Assembly: GCA_024400395.1 (NCBI GenBank)
Contig: JAKSMW010000019.1
Coordinates: forward strand, 1-36,748
DNA: 36,748 nucleotides
Direction: 5' to 3'
From: Bacteroidales bacterium
Lineage (GTDB): Bacteria; Bacteroidota; Bacteroidia; Bacteroidales; F082
Shown here: piece after piece, positions 1-8,380 of the stretch
Layout: each line of letters begins with the position of its first letter
Position numbering within the stretch: position 1 is the stretch's first letter
The notes under the pieces: generated by a model
What the model was told of the DNA's origin: nothing
Databases searched by the model: none
What the model saw: the letters and a program-made list of their open reading frames with translations, nothing else
Position numbers and translations under genes: made by a program

Positions 1-2
1 TG

Positions 3-425
3 AGCCAGAAAACAGGCAAGACATATACATTGCCAACCGAAGCCCAATGGGAATATGCAGCTCGTGGCGGCAACAAAGCCGACGGTACAAAATACGCTGG
101 CAGCAATATGATTGACGCAGTGGCGTGGTACTATGACAACAGCGGTAACAGTACGCACCAAGTTGGCACAAAGCGCGGCAACGCCCTCGGCATTTACGAC
201 ATGAGCGGTAACGTATGGGAGTGGTGCAAAGACTGGTACAGTAGCAGTTATGTCAGTTATGACACGAACAATCCAACGGGGCCGTCTTCCGGGTGGTCCC
301 GCGTGTTCCGTGGCGGCAGCTGGAGCCTCAACGCGAGGTACTGCCGTGTTTCGTCTCGCTTCAACAACATTCCAGACTACCACCGCGACAGCGACCTTGG
401 CTTCCGCGTGGTTCTTGTCCCATAG
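3..425 (+). CDS. SUMF1/FGE-type (formylglycine-generating enzyme family) protein, 3' part
   Basis: This is the C-terminal part of a protein of the SUMF1/EgtB/PvdO fold. The reading frame is open to the window edge, so the true start lies outside. Family landmarks are LPTEAQWEYAARGG near the start, DMSGNVWEWCKDWY in the middle, then VFRGGSW and a terminal LGFRVV. These match the core of FGE-sulfatase domains, which in genuine FGE oxidise a sulfatase cysteine. The terminal segment here has one Cys (ARYCRVSSR) and lacks the paired catalytic cysteines of true FGE. A non-FGE member, such as a surface or structural protein, is therefore at least as likely. The ending (RVVLVP) is the usual C-terminus of the family. 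A 12-bp stem hairpin follows about 140 bp downstream. Confidence 0.85.
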   Translation, partial: SQKTGKTYTLPTEAQWEYAARGGNKADGTKYAGSNMIDAVAWYYDNSGNSTHQVGTKRGNALGIYDMSGNVWEWCKDWYSSSYVSYDTNNPTGPSSGWSRVFRGGSWSLNARYCRVSSRFNNIPDYHRDSDLGFRVVLVP

Positions 426-562
426 CTTAATATATCGCCACGGGAGAGACGGATGTCCAATATGTTAAACAAATGCCTGTCCTGCATGGTGAAATTTCCG
501 ACTACGGCATTGTCCGTTAGGGAAATGAGACACCATGTGAAAATGAGTGAACGTGTTTCACC

Positions 563-620
563 AAAGAATCTGCCTTAGTAGCTTCAGTCGGATGACTTTT
601 GCCGAAAGGGCAGATTCTTT
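563..620. terminator. Large hairpin downstream of the SUMF1-like gene
   Basis: Positions 563-574 (AAAGAATCTGCC) and 609-620 (GGCAGATTCTTT) form a perfect 12-bp stem. The 34-nt loop contains a smaller TCGG/CCGA stem. The run flanking the stem is short, so it could be a terminator for the upstream gene or a structured RNA element. Between 426 and 562 I see only a possible 29-codon open stretch with no start and no recognisable family. Confidence 0.5.
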
Positions 621-675
621 CCTAAATTCAAGATACAATTACAACTTTAGCAAACCTAATCGCTGAAAATCATAA

Positions 676-1275
<600 letters not shown>

Positions 1276-1288
1276 GGTATTTGTGTAA

Positions 1289-1321
1289 AAAAGAGGAGAG
1301 ACATCACATCTCTCCTCTTTT
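1289..1321 (-). terminator. Rho-independent terminator of the T9SS/thioredoxin gene
   Basis: A perfect 13-bp stem (1289-1301 pairing with 1309-1321) with a 7-nt loop is followed on the minus strand by a T run. It starts 17 nt beyond the stop codon of the 461-residue gene, so it is the terminator of that gene. Confidence 0.85.
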
Positions 1322-1337
1322 GAATTTAATCTTTAAA

Positions 1338-2723
1338 CTATCTCACGACAAGTTTCTGTGTCTTTGTCCCGTTGACTTTCACGAAATAGACACCCGATTC
1401 GAGGCTTTCAGTTGAGATTGTCGTTTCGTTGCCGCCGACTTCCTGTCTAATGATGGTCTGGCCTGTCATGTTGAAGATTTCGACAGTCTGGATGTTGTTT
1501 CCTTCAATCTTCACGAAATTGTCAGCCGGGTTAGGGAAGATGTTGAATGACAATGCGTTGACATCTTCGATTGCGTTAGGCATTGTGGTGAAGGGAACGA
1601 GTGTTATTGTGCCCCATTCACCGTTTGCGTTAAAGCCCCGTGCGAAGCCATAGTATTCTGTTTCAGGCGAAAGATCAAGCCATATCCATTCGCTGTATTC
1701 ATAGTAAGGATATATGTCTTCCTGGATTATCTGGATGAGACCTTCTTCGCCGATTTCTTCGTAATATGCCTTTTCGATAAGTCCGTAGTGGTATTCCGCT
1801 GTCTGGTTGTTAGGTGTGGTGTATGTCTTGACTTCTGTTGGAGAAAGCACCTCGACGGTCATCTCGATTTCTGAGACGCCGGGGCCGCCCGCTGCCGTCG
1901 TCGTGGCCGTGGCTGTCACCATCTCGCCGAGGGTCTCGTCAGCGTTCACAGGCACTACGTAGATGGTGTATTCGGTGCCCGGAGCCTGGTCTGTCCATGT
2001 GTATGTCTCGACACCGGTCGTCTGGATGCCCCACTGCATGACGAGCTGTTCCAATGGTGTCTGCATCATCTGCACCCACATCGCCATTTCAGCCTCCGTG
2101 CCGATCATGTAGTAATATGAAGCGCAGTTTTCGTTAGGCGTGAAGGTCGCGGTCACTGTTGTGTTTGTCGTTGTGATGTCTGAAATCTCGACGCTCGCGC
2201 CCGCCGTGCCGGTGCAGTCATGCTCCTCGATGCCGTAAGGTGCAAGTGCGGTGATAATTGTCTGTGCGTTGTTTATTGGCCACAGGTCGTTGATGACGAT
2301 GGAACGGTCTGGCTTGATTAATATCACTGTCGGATAAGCAGAAATTCCGTAGGTGCTGCAGATGGAACCGCCTCCGCTTGAAGTGCCGATGGTCGGATAC
2401 TCAACGCCATACTGATTGCACCAGTTCTGGCATTGTGTGTCGTTGTCAGACGGGCTGATTTCCATGAAGAAAACATCGTGCATGTTGCAACCTAAAAGCT
2501 GGTAGGCTTCAACAACTTTCGGGCATGCTGTGTTGCAAGGGCTGCATGTGGTGTAGAAGAAATCGATGAGAACACACTGTCCGCCGTCGAGAATGTCGAA
2601 GAGATGTACTTCCGTGCCGTGGCAGTCTGTTGCTGTGAAATCAACGGCTGTTGAAAGCGGACATTGAGCGAATACATTGATACTCAATAATGTAGCTAAG
2701 ATAAATGTAAAGAATTTTTTCAT
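1338..2723 (-). CDS. Thioredoxin-fold protein with T9SS type A sorting domain
   Basis: The product is 461 residues. A signal peptide (residues 1-19, ending VFA) precedes a redoxin domain with FFYTTCSPC (C60 and C63 as the CxxC pair, C67 following). This resembles TlpA/SCO-like thiol-disulfide proteins. Residues of about 175-385 form two fibronectin III-like beta domains (the TEYTIYVVPVN and TEYYGFARGFN strands). The last 70 residues are a T9SS type A C-terminal domain: FNIFPNPADN, VEIFNMTGQ, LESGVYFVKV, ending KLVVR. The expected route is Sec export, then T9SS secretion or surface attachment. It could act on surface or secreted disulfides; the substrate is unknown. It stands alone, followed by its own terminator. 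Confidence 0.9.
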   Translation of the reverse strand: MKKFFTFILATLLSINVFAQCPLSTAVDFTATDCHGTEVHLFDILDGGQCVLIDFFYTTCSPCNTACPKVVEAYQLLGCNMHDVFFMEISPSDNDTQCQNWCNQYGVEYPTIGTSSGGGSICSTYGISAYPTVILIKPDRSIVINDLWPINNAQTIITALAPYGIEEHDCTGTAGASVEISDITTTNTTVTATFTPNENCASYYYMIGTEAEMAMWVQMMQTPLEQLVMQWGIQTTGVETYTWTDQAPGTEYTIYVVPVNADETLGEMVTATATTTAAGGPGVSEIEMTVEVLSPTEVKTYTTPNNQTAEYHYGLIEKAYYEEIGEEGLIQIIQEDIYPYYEYSEWIWLDLSPETEYYGFARGFNANGEWGTITLVPFTTMPNAIEDVNALSFNIFPNPADNFVKIEGNNIQTVEIFNMTGQTIIRQEVGGNETTISTESLESGVYFVKVNGTKTQKLVVR

Positions 2724-2827
2724 AAAATGATAAATTTAGTTAGTAAAATGATGAAAATTTTCAAGCCGTAAAAGTATAAAATTTTTCAATATTACAGTAT
2801 GTTTTAATTATTAAAATCAAAATTTCG

Positions 2828-2835
2828 TATTTTTG
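2828..2835 (+). promoter_or_regulatory. Bacteroidota -7 box for HMG-CoA reductase
   Basis: TATTTTTG followed by CAGCC fits the TAnnTTTG consensus and lies about 38 nt before the ATG. The -33 element is not well conserved. Confidence 0.7.
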
Positions 2836-2873
2836 CAGCCGATTTATTAACCGCGTAGCGGTTACACATCAGT

Positions 2874-4223
2874 ATGAGTGAAGAGAAACCGATAAGAAAG
2901 CGTGACCGCATCATCAAAGGGTTTTCGAAGTTGCTGAAGGAGGACAAGTTAAAGGTCGTTTCAGAGTACATCGAGAACCCGGGCGAGTTCATCGCCTTGC
3001 TGAAGAGTTTCTGGTATTCCGACGCCGAGAAGCAGCGGCAGTTTGATGAGTTCAGCGAGAACACCATCTCCAACTTTCACATCCCGTATGGCGTGTCGCC
3101 CAACGTCTTGATAAACGGCAAGCATTATGTCGTGCCGATGGTTATTGAGGAGAGCAGCGTCATCGCGGCGGCCTCGGCCGCCGCGAAATTCTGGGGCGAC
3201 CGCGGCGGATTCCATGCCGAAGTGGTTGATACACAAAAGGTCGGACAAGTGCATTTTTGCTACCAAGGGAGAAAAGAAATACTCTTCTCTCTCCTTCCGG
3301 AAATAAAACAGACACTGCGTGACGCGACAAAGCCTCTCACCGAGAAAATGGAAAAACGCGGTGGCGGAATCATCGACATACAACTGATCGACTTCACCGA
3401 CAAACTGCCCGACTATTATCAGCTGCGCGTCACCTTCTGCACCTGCGACTCGATGGGCGCGAATTTCATCAACTCGTGCCTCGAGACCTTCGCCCACGCC
3501 CTACAAGACTTCTTCCTGCGTCAGAACCAACTGCCTGAGAATGAACGCCATGTGGAGATAGTGATGTCGATACTTTCCAACTACACTCCAGAATGCCGCG
3601 TAAAAGTCTGGGTCGAATGCCCCGTCTATGACCTCGACGGCGTTGACGAACATCTTGACGGACAGGCGTTTGCGGAGAAATTCAAGAAGGCTGTTGACAT
3701 CGCACACATCGACGTATATCGTGCGACGACACATAACAAAGGTATATATAACGGCATCGATGCGGTCGTCATCGCCACCGGCAACGATTTCCGCGCCACC
3801 GAAGCTGCCGGTCATTCTTACGCCGCCCGTAACGGACAGTACGAATCGCTGTCATCGGTTGAGATTAATGACGGAAAATTCAGGTTCATCCTCGAAGTCC
3901 CGATGGCTCTAGGCACCGTCGGCGGCCTCACTTCGCTTCATCCTTTAGCGAAAGAATCGCTCGAACTGCTCGGAAAACCATCGGCTCCAGAACTGATGAT
4001 GATTGCCGCCACGATGGGTCTCGCAAATAACTACGCAGCCGTCAAGTCACTGACAACCAAAGGAATACAGCAAGGTCACATGAAAATGCACCTCGCCAAT
4101 ATCCTTAATCAGATGAATGCCACCGATGAAGAAAAAGCCGCGGCACTCGTTCATTTCAAAGACGTCACCGTGACATACGCCGGCGTTGAGGAGTTCCTGA
4201 AGGAGGTTAGGAGTTTGAGGTAA
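2874..4223 (+). CDS. Hydroxymethylglutaryl-CoA reductase, class II (annotated in databases as 'degradative' type)
   Basis: The 449-residue product interconverts HMG-CoA and mevalonate with NAD(P)H. The class II catalytic set is visible: the Glu in VIEESSV (92/93), Lys in HNKG (289), Asp in GNDFRATEA (305) and His in QQGHMKMH (402). The DSMGAN nucleotide-binding motif sits at 192-197. The start is the first ATG after the -7 promoter. The next gene on the same strand is a GHMP kinase, a pairing known in Bacteroidota, so a biosynthetic role in the mevalonate route is likelier than mevalonate catabolism. The last codons (VRSLR-stop) lie inside a 17-bp tandem repeat array; the TAA is the first three bases of the second unit. 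Confidence 0.93.
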   Translation: MSEEKPIRKRDRIIKGFSKLLKEDKLKVVSEYIENPGEFIALLKSFWYSDAEKQRQFDEFSENTISNFHIPYGVSPNVLINGKHYVVPMVIEESSVIAAASAAAKFWGDRGGFHAEVVDTQKVGQVHFCYQGRKEILFSLLPEIKQTLRDATKPLTEKMEKRGGGIIDIQLIDFTDKLPDYYQLRVTFCTCDSMGANFINSCLETFAHALQDFFLRQNQLPENERHVEIVMSILSNYTPECRVKVWVECPVYDLDGVDEHLDGQAFAEKFKKAVDIAHIDVYRATTHNKGIYNGIDAVVIATGNDFRATEAAGHSYAARNGQYESLSSVEINDGKFRFILEVPMALGTVGGLTSLHPLAKESLELLGKPSAPELMMIAATMGLANNYAAVKSLTTKGIQQGHMKMHLANILNQMNATDEEKAAALVHFKDVTVTYAGVEEFLKEVRSLR

Positions 4224-4305
4224 TTAGGAGTTTGAGGTAATTAGGAGCTTGGGGTAATTAGGAGCTTGAGGTAGTTAGGAGTTTGAGGTAATTAGGAGCT
4301 TGAGG
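4206..4305 (+). repeat. 17-bp tandem repeat overlapping the 3' end of HMG-CoA reductase
   Basis: Six units of TAATTAGGAGTTTGAGG (the first lacking two bases) begin inside the last coding codons and continue past the stop. Variants carry GCTTG for GTTTG or a TAG for TAA. Each later unit supplies a TAA or TAG in the HMGR frame or near it. Confidence 0.9.
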
Positions 4306-4330
4306 AGTTTTAGGTGGTCGTTCAGTATAA

Positions 4331-4425
4331 AACTTGTGCAACTCGTGTTAAAAAACTCGTGCAACTCGTGTTAAAAAAACTCGTGCAACTCGTGTTAAAA
4401 AAACTCGTGCAACTTGTGTTAAAAT
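4331..4425 (+). repeat. 23/24-bp tandem repeat abutting the GHMP kinase start
   Basis: Four units of AACTCGTGCAACTCGTGTTA plus an A run start at 4331, 4354, 4378 and 4402 and end 3 nt before the kinase ATG. Each unit contains ACTCGTG twice. The same family occurs in the same orientation relative to the downstream gene at 24099-24143 and 31281-31325 (minus strand). Confidence 0.9.
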
Positions 4426-4428
4426 AGT

Positions 4429-5376
4429 ATGGAAAAATTCAGAGCTAACGGAAAATTCTTATTGACTGGCGAATATCTCGTGCTTCAAGGTGCTTCAGCC
4501 TTGGCGTTGCCGTTGAAATTTGGGCAGACTCTTGAAGTCAATGCATTGGAAATCAACAACGGAGTGCTTCACTGGGACGCTTTCACTCCAAAAGGTTTCT
4601 GGTTTTCAGCGATGCTCAACAAAAGCGACCTCACCGTCCGCGCCTCCGATGACATGGAGAAAGCCGAGATGCTGAGTAAGATTTTTCAAACCATTAAATT
4701 ATTGAATCCCAATATTTTACAAGAAAATCACGATTATTCATTCACTACTCATCTTGAATTTGACAAAGACTGGGGTCTTGGCAGCAGCTCTACTTTGATT
4801 TCATGTCTCTCACAATGGGCGAAGGTCAATCCATACGAAGTTTTGAAAAGGACAATGGGCGGCTCCGGATACGACATTGCATGTGCAACGGCAACAAAAC
4901 CAATAATTTATCGTTTGGAAAACGGCAATCCTGTCGTTGAAGAGATTGATTTCAAACCTGATTTTTCCGATAAACTGTATTTCGTTTATCAAAACCACAA
5001 GCAAAGTTCCGGCAGGGAAGTGAAGTCGTTTAAGGAACGCCTGAAAACCAACGATTTTTCAAAGGAAATCAGCGAGGTATCCGAAATCACGATGAAACTT
5101 TGTACCATTGAAACTTCAGAAACTCTTGAAACTTCTGAAACCCTTGAAACCCCTGAAACCCTTTTCAACCGTCACGAAGAAATCATCGGAAGTTGCATTT
5201 GTCAAAATCCATTGAAGAGTCAATTTTCCGATTTTCAAGGAGTTATAAAGTCACTCGGTGCCTGGGGCGGCGACTTCTTCATGGTGATGACAAACCTTCC
5301 TGAAACGGAAGTGCGTCGGTATTTTGAAAAGAAAGGATTGACGACGATATTCAGATATGACGAAATTGTGATTTGA
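4429..5376 (+). CDS. GYDIA family GHMP kinase
   Basis: The 315-residue product belongs to the GHMP (galacto-/homoserine/mevalonate/phosphomevalonate) kinase superfamily. The N-terminus (ANGKFLLTGEYLVLQGASAL) matches the family's first motif. WGLGSSSTL is the phosphate-binding loop, and GGSGYDIACA is the signature of the Bacteroidota GYDIA subgroup. Next to HMG-CoA reductase it is expected to phosphorylate mevalonate or phosphomevalonate; which one cannot be read from the sequence. Oddity: residues of about 228-245 are a Thr/Ser-Glu-Thr-rich insert (ETSETLETSETLETPETL) encoded by a simple repeat found between genes elsewhere in the window. The 5' untranslated region is also repeat. The stop abuts the convergent lipoprotein gene. 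Confidence 0.88.
   Translation: MEKFRANGKFLLTGEYLVLQGASALALPLKFGQTLEVNALEINNGVLHWDAFTPKGFWFSAMLNKSDLTVRASDDMEKAEMLSKIFQTIKLLNPNILQENHDYSFTTHLEFDKDWGLGSSSTLISCLSQWAKVNPYEVLKRTMGGSGYDIACATATKPIIYRLENGNPVVEEIDFKPDFSDKLYFVYQNHKQSSGREVKSFKERLKTNDFSKEISEVSEITMKLCTIETSETLETSETLETPETLFNRHEEIIGSCICQNPLKSQFSDFQGVIKSLGAWGGDFFMVMTNLPETEVRRYFEKKGLTTIFRYDEIVI
5109..5163 (+). repeat. TTTCA-family simple repeat inside the GHMP kinase reading frame
   Basis: Six imperfect 9-bp units (GAAACTTCA, GAAACTCTT, GAAACCCCT and similar) stay in frame. The reverse complement matches the intergenic arrays at 27.1, 28.7, 29.5 and 30.4 kb. Confidence 0.85.
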
Positions 5377-5377
5377 T

Positions 5378-5734
5378 TCATTTTTTCTTGTAAACCACCT
5401 TCATCCCGCCAATCGGCGTCTTGATGTCTGAGATGATTCTTCCGTTTTCCAACGTCCCGATTTTCATGTTTTCAATGAAAATTTCGTTGCCATCAATATA
5501 ATAAAGGTAGTCGCCGTTCATGTCGGACATTATTATGTTGACAATACTGTCGTTTTTGAAAATCAGAGAGTTATGCATCTCCTGCTCGCCTGATTGTTGA
5601 ATCATTTCAGGTGTGTTCCGCCTTTCGTCGAAGTCGAAAGTCACCTTTTCGACTGTCCACTTCCCGATGATTGTGTCGGGATGTGAACAGCCGGTGAGAA
5701 AAAACAAGGTTATTATGAATATTATTTTTTTCAT
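5378..5734 (-). CDS. Lipocalin-like small lipoprotein
   Basis: The product is 118 residues. The lipoprotein signal is MKKIIFIITLFFLTGC, with the modified Cys at residue 16. IIGKWTVEKV follows, a start typical of lipocalin-like proteins in which the G-x-W lies on the first strand. Alternating beta strands follow, including SLIFKNDSIVNIIMSD and IDGNEIFIEN. Anchoring to a membrane facing the periplasm or outside is expected; the ligand is unknown. The gene converges on the GHMP kinase with a 1-nt gap. No clear promoter box is seen; the upstream 80 bp is a repeat hairpin. Confidence 0.75.
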   Translation of the reverse strand: MKKIIFIITLFFLTGCSHPDTIIGKWTVEKVTFDFDERRNTPEMIQQSGEQEMHNSLIFKNDSIVNIIMSDMNGDYLYYIDGNEIFIENMKIGTLENGRIISDIKTPIGGMKVVYKKK

Positions 5735-5741
5735 TGGATAA

Positions 5742-5815
5742 AAGTTAAGAGTTAAAAGTTAAAAGAGAATCAGCGTGGCTTCGCTTCTTTTAACTTTTAA
5801 CTTTCTACTTTTGAC
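5742..5815. terminator. Repeat-built hairpin after aminopeptidase P
   Basis: Tandem TTAAAAG units on one arm pair with CTTTTAAC units on the other, around a loop containing CAGCGTGGCTTCGC. It lies immediately beyond the stop of the minus-strand aminopeptidase gene and upstream of the lipoprotein gene, so it probably works as a terminator or 3' mRNA stabiliser. Confidence 0.6.
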
Positions 5816-7236
5816 TAAAACAATCCCGGGATTCTTATCCATTCGCGTGCTTCGGCGCAGGTGGCTTCGACTTCCGCTATTGTCTTTGGTATCGGACGGC
5901 CGAGGATGCGGTTGCCTGTCTCGGTGATGAGCAGGTCGTCTTCGATGCGGATGCCGCCGAAGTCCTTGAAACTCTCGAGCTTGTCGTAGTTGATGAAGTC
6001 TTTGTGCTTGCCTTCTGCCTTGAAGATGTCGATGAGTGTCGGGATGAAATAGATGCCTGGTTCGTCGGTGACTACGAAGCCTGGTTTCAATGTCTTTCCG
6101 CAGCGGAGGCAGCTGAATCCTTGTTTCGTTGAGCGCGGGGTCTGCCTGTTGTAACCCACGTTGACTTCACCGAGTCCTTCCATGTCGTGGACGTCCATGC
6201 CGAGCATGTGGCCGAGTCCGTGAGGCTGGAACAGATAATGTGCGCCGGCTTCGAGGGCGTCGTCGGTGTTGCCTTTCATCAGTCCGATGCCTTTGAGACC
6301 GTCGATGAGGGTGCGTGCCGCGAGCCTGTGCATCTCCATGTATTCGATGCCGGGACGTGTGTTCTTGGCTACTTCGGTGTTGGCTTTCAACACTATCTCA
6401 TAGACGTCGCGCTGACGGGCGTTGAACTTGCCGCCGACCGGCGTGGTGCGCGTGAAGTCGCTGTCAAGGTAATTGCCTGTCTCCGCGCCGCAGTCGCAGA
6501 CCATCATGCGGCCTTCAACGAGGACGTTGCCGTGGTTGTGGTTGTGCAGCGTCTGGCCGTCCATGCTGACGATGTTCGGGAACGATACAACGCCGCCGCG
6601 TGCGATGGCGATGCCTTCAATCGTCCCGCTGATCTCCTGCTCGATGACACCCGGCTTACACATCTTCATGGCCGTGGTGTGCATGTAATAGGCAGTGTTT
6701 GCTGCATATTCCATCTCTTCAATTTCAATCTGGCTCTTTATTTCGCGGAGGCTCACGATGGCTTCGATGAGCTGCTGGCTCACGTATTTCTCAACCTCGC
6801 ACGTGCAGATGTCCATGTAATTCGCGATCTTGATGGTCATGTCGCCGCGGTATGTCGGGGTGATGTGGACCTGGCGGCCTTTCTCAACGGCTGCGCGGAT
6901 GTATTCCGGGAAACGGTTGATGTCGCGGCAGTCTTTGATGCCGATCATGTCGCCTTGCTCCTGTAACGACGGAAGCGGCCCGCACCAGATGACATCATCG
7001 ATGGTGACTTCCTGACCGAAGAGAATCTCCTCGCCGGTCTCAAAATCTATAACTCCAACTAAATCAGGGTGGTTGAGACCGAAGAAATAGGCGAAATTGC
7101 TGTCTTGACGGTAATGATAAGTGTTGTCAGGGTAATTCATTGCTGCCTCGTCGTTGGCTACGAAGAAAGCCAAACCCTTGTTCATCAGCTTCTTCAATGC
7201 CTCTCTGTGACCGGCGTAAAATTCTTTGGTAAACAT
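5815..7236 (-). CDS. Aminopeptidase P family protein (M24B metallopeptidase)
   Basis: The 473-residue product resembles Xaa-Pro aminopeptidases, which remove an N-terminal residue preceding proline in the cytoplasm. The N-terminal creatinase-like domain carries YRQDSNFAYFFGLNHPD. The C-terminal pita-bread domain holds the dinuclear metal ligands: D248 (VCDCGAE), D260 (SDFTRT), H343 (GLGHMLGMDVHD), E392 (TDEPGIY) and the Glu of GIRIEDD. All five are present. A second M24B gene lies 1.1 kb away (8381-9661), so the pair may differ in substrate. A TAACTTTG box sits 36 nt upstream of the ATG. Confidence 0.92.
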   Translation of the reverse strand: MFTKEFYAGHREALKKLMNKGLAFFVANDEAAMNYPDNTYHYRQDSNFAYFFGLNHPDLVGVIDFETGEEILFGQEVTIDDVIWCGPLPSLQEQGDMIGIKDCRDINRFPEYIRAAVEKGRQVHITPTYRGDMTIKIANYMDICTCEVEKYVSQQLIEAIVSLREIKSQIEIEEMEYAANTAYYMHTTAMKMCKPGVIEQEISGTIEGIAIARGGVVSFPNIVSMDGQTLHNHNHGNVLVEGRMMVCDCGAETGNYLDSDFTRTTPVGGKFNARQRDVYEIVLKANTEVAKNTRPGIEYMEMHRLAARTLIDGLKGIGLMKGNTDDALEAGAHYLFQPHGLGHMLGMDVHDMEGLGEVNVGYNRQTPRSTKQGFSCLRCGKTLKPGFVVTDEPGIYFIPTLIDIFKAEGKHKDFINYDKLESFKDFGGIRIEDDLLITETGNRILGRPIPKTIAEVEATCAEAREWIRIPGLF

Positions 7237-7271
7237 GATATTTTATTTTTTATGATTCAAAAATTATTTCG

Positions 7272-7279
7272 CAAAGTTA
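7272..7279 (-). promoter_or_regulatory. -7 box for aminopeptidase P (first copy)
   Basis: TAACTTTG on the minus strand, followed by C. A TTTG about 16 nt upstream (7296-7299) is a plausible -33 element. Confidence 0.75.
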
Positions 7280-7342
7280 TAAAAAAGACGTTAAACAAAA
7301 CCATCTTTTCGCATAAATTTAATGATTTGTTTTCAATGCGAT

Positions 7343-8365
7343 TCATTTGAATAGCATCTTGCAACGTGATTCTCTGTTTGTGACATCGTCTTTAATCCTG
7401 ATTATGACAGGCATGTTGACCCAATAATCGTTTATCTCACAACGATTTTGACCTTTGACAAGTGTTTTATAGATTTCATTTCCGTGGAAATCATATACGA
7501 AAATTGATGCGTTGATTTCTTTTTTTGACGTGATTATTATCTTGCCATTGGAATGGACGAACTCGAAATCATCTTCAATATCAGTTGTTTCTGAAATAGC
7601 GGAAGGCTCGAGTACTGTCTCCGTTGCGATTTTTTGAAGGTAGCTGGCTGTTTTCTCGCTCATGTTTTCCGGAAACCACAGACCGTTTGGACTTTCGTTC
7701 CATAGCAGAGCGTGTAATGTGCAGGCGGCAAGGTAACTGCCTTCGATTGTCGGATGACTGTCGTCGCCGCTGTGCAACACGATTTCTGATTCTGCCAAGA
7801 CTTTTCTCCAGGCTTCCCCGACAGGTGCCGTCAACCCGCCGAAAAGTTCGCGGCATTCATTGTAAGCACTTGACAATGAGTCCTGCATGTGGTCGAAGTC
7901 GCGGAAGTCTGCGCTGCAATACAGTCCCAAGCCGTAGTTTTCGCATTGTTGCCCGCCATGGCGGCGTCCCCATGTCATGTAACCGACAATCTGGGCGTCG
8001 GGGTTGTACAAAAGCACGGAGTCGCGCAGCTGTTGGTAACCACTGTGCATGAACTCATAACGGTAAAAGTCGATGCTCGGCAGCTGACTTTGTTCTTGCA
8101 ACACAACATAATCCCATTTTCCATTACGTATCAGATTGATACTCTGCGTGTTTTCGACATGTTGCTTGAGGAGATAACCTCCAGGAGTGTTGGCTGCCGT
8201 ATTCATGACTTTCCGGCTGCTTTCCGCAAGAGAAGCGCACAACTGCGGCAGGTTGTTGACATTGGTATATGAGTTTCCGAGAAATAAAACGTTGATGGTG
8301 TCTTGCGCCCATAAAATATTGGTTGCCAATAATATACAGATGATTATGTGTGCTTTTTTACGCAT
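7343..8365 (-). CDS. SGNH/GDSL-like hydrolase, exported
   Basis: The 340-residue product has a signal peptide (residues 1-20, ending LWA). Block I is VLFLGNSYT with nucleophile S32. A later DDSHPTIEGSYLAA supplies the D..H pair (D201/D202, H204), as in SGNH esterases and the DUF4886-like group found in Bacteroidota. The last 70 residues are beta-rich and resemble a T9SS-type C-terminal domain (INASIFVYDFHGNEIYK, ending KMLFK), but the match is weak. The ATG comes 15 nt after the stop of the second aminopeptidase gene, so the two probably share a transcript. The substrate, perhaps an acetyl or acyl ester on a glycan, is not determinable. Confidence 0.75.
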   Translation of the reverse strand: MRKKAHIIICILLATNILWAQDTINVLFLGNSYTNVNNLPQLCASLAESSRKVMNTAANTPGGYLLKQHVENTQSINLIRNGKWDYVVLQEQSQLPSIDFYRYEFMHSGYQQLRDSVLLYNPDAQIVGYMTWGRRHGGQQCENYGLGLYCSADFRDFDHMQDSLSSAYNECRELFGGLTAPVGEAWRKVLAESEIVLHSGDDSHPTIEGSYLAACTLHALLWNESPNGLWFPENMSEKTASYLQKIATETVLEPSAISETTDIEDDFEFVHSNGKIIITSKKEINASIFVYDFHGNEIYKTLVKGQNRCEINDYWVNMPVIIRIKDDVTNRESRCKMLFK

Positions 8366-8380
8366 ATTTCAGTATAATGT

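Noticed and set aside
437-523. Short frame reading TGETDVQYVKQMPVLHGEIS before a stop
   Set aside because: It looks protein-like but has no start, no recognised family and only 29 codons.
4331-4425. Possible CRISPR array from regular 23-24-bp repeats
   Set aside because: The units are contiguous tandem repeats without unique spacers, and no cas genes are present.
6187-6966. Long open frame (259 codons) on the plus strand opposite the first aminopeptidase P
   Set aside because: It is antisense to a well-conserved enzyme with complete metal ligands; its composition (many His, Val, Asp) is typical of a mirror frame and no family is recognised.
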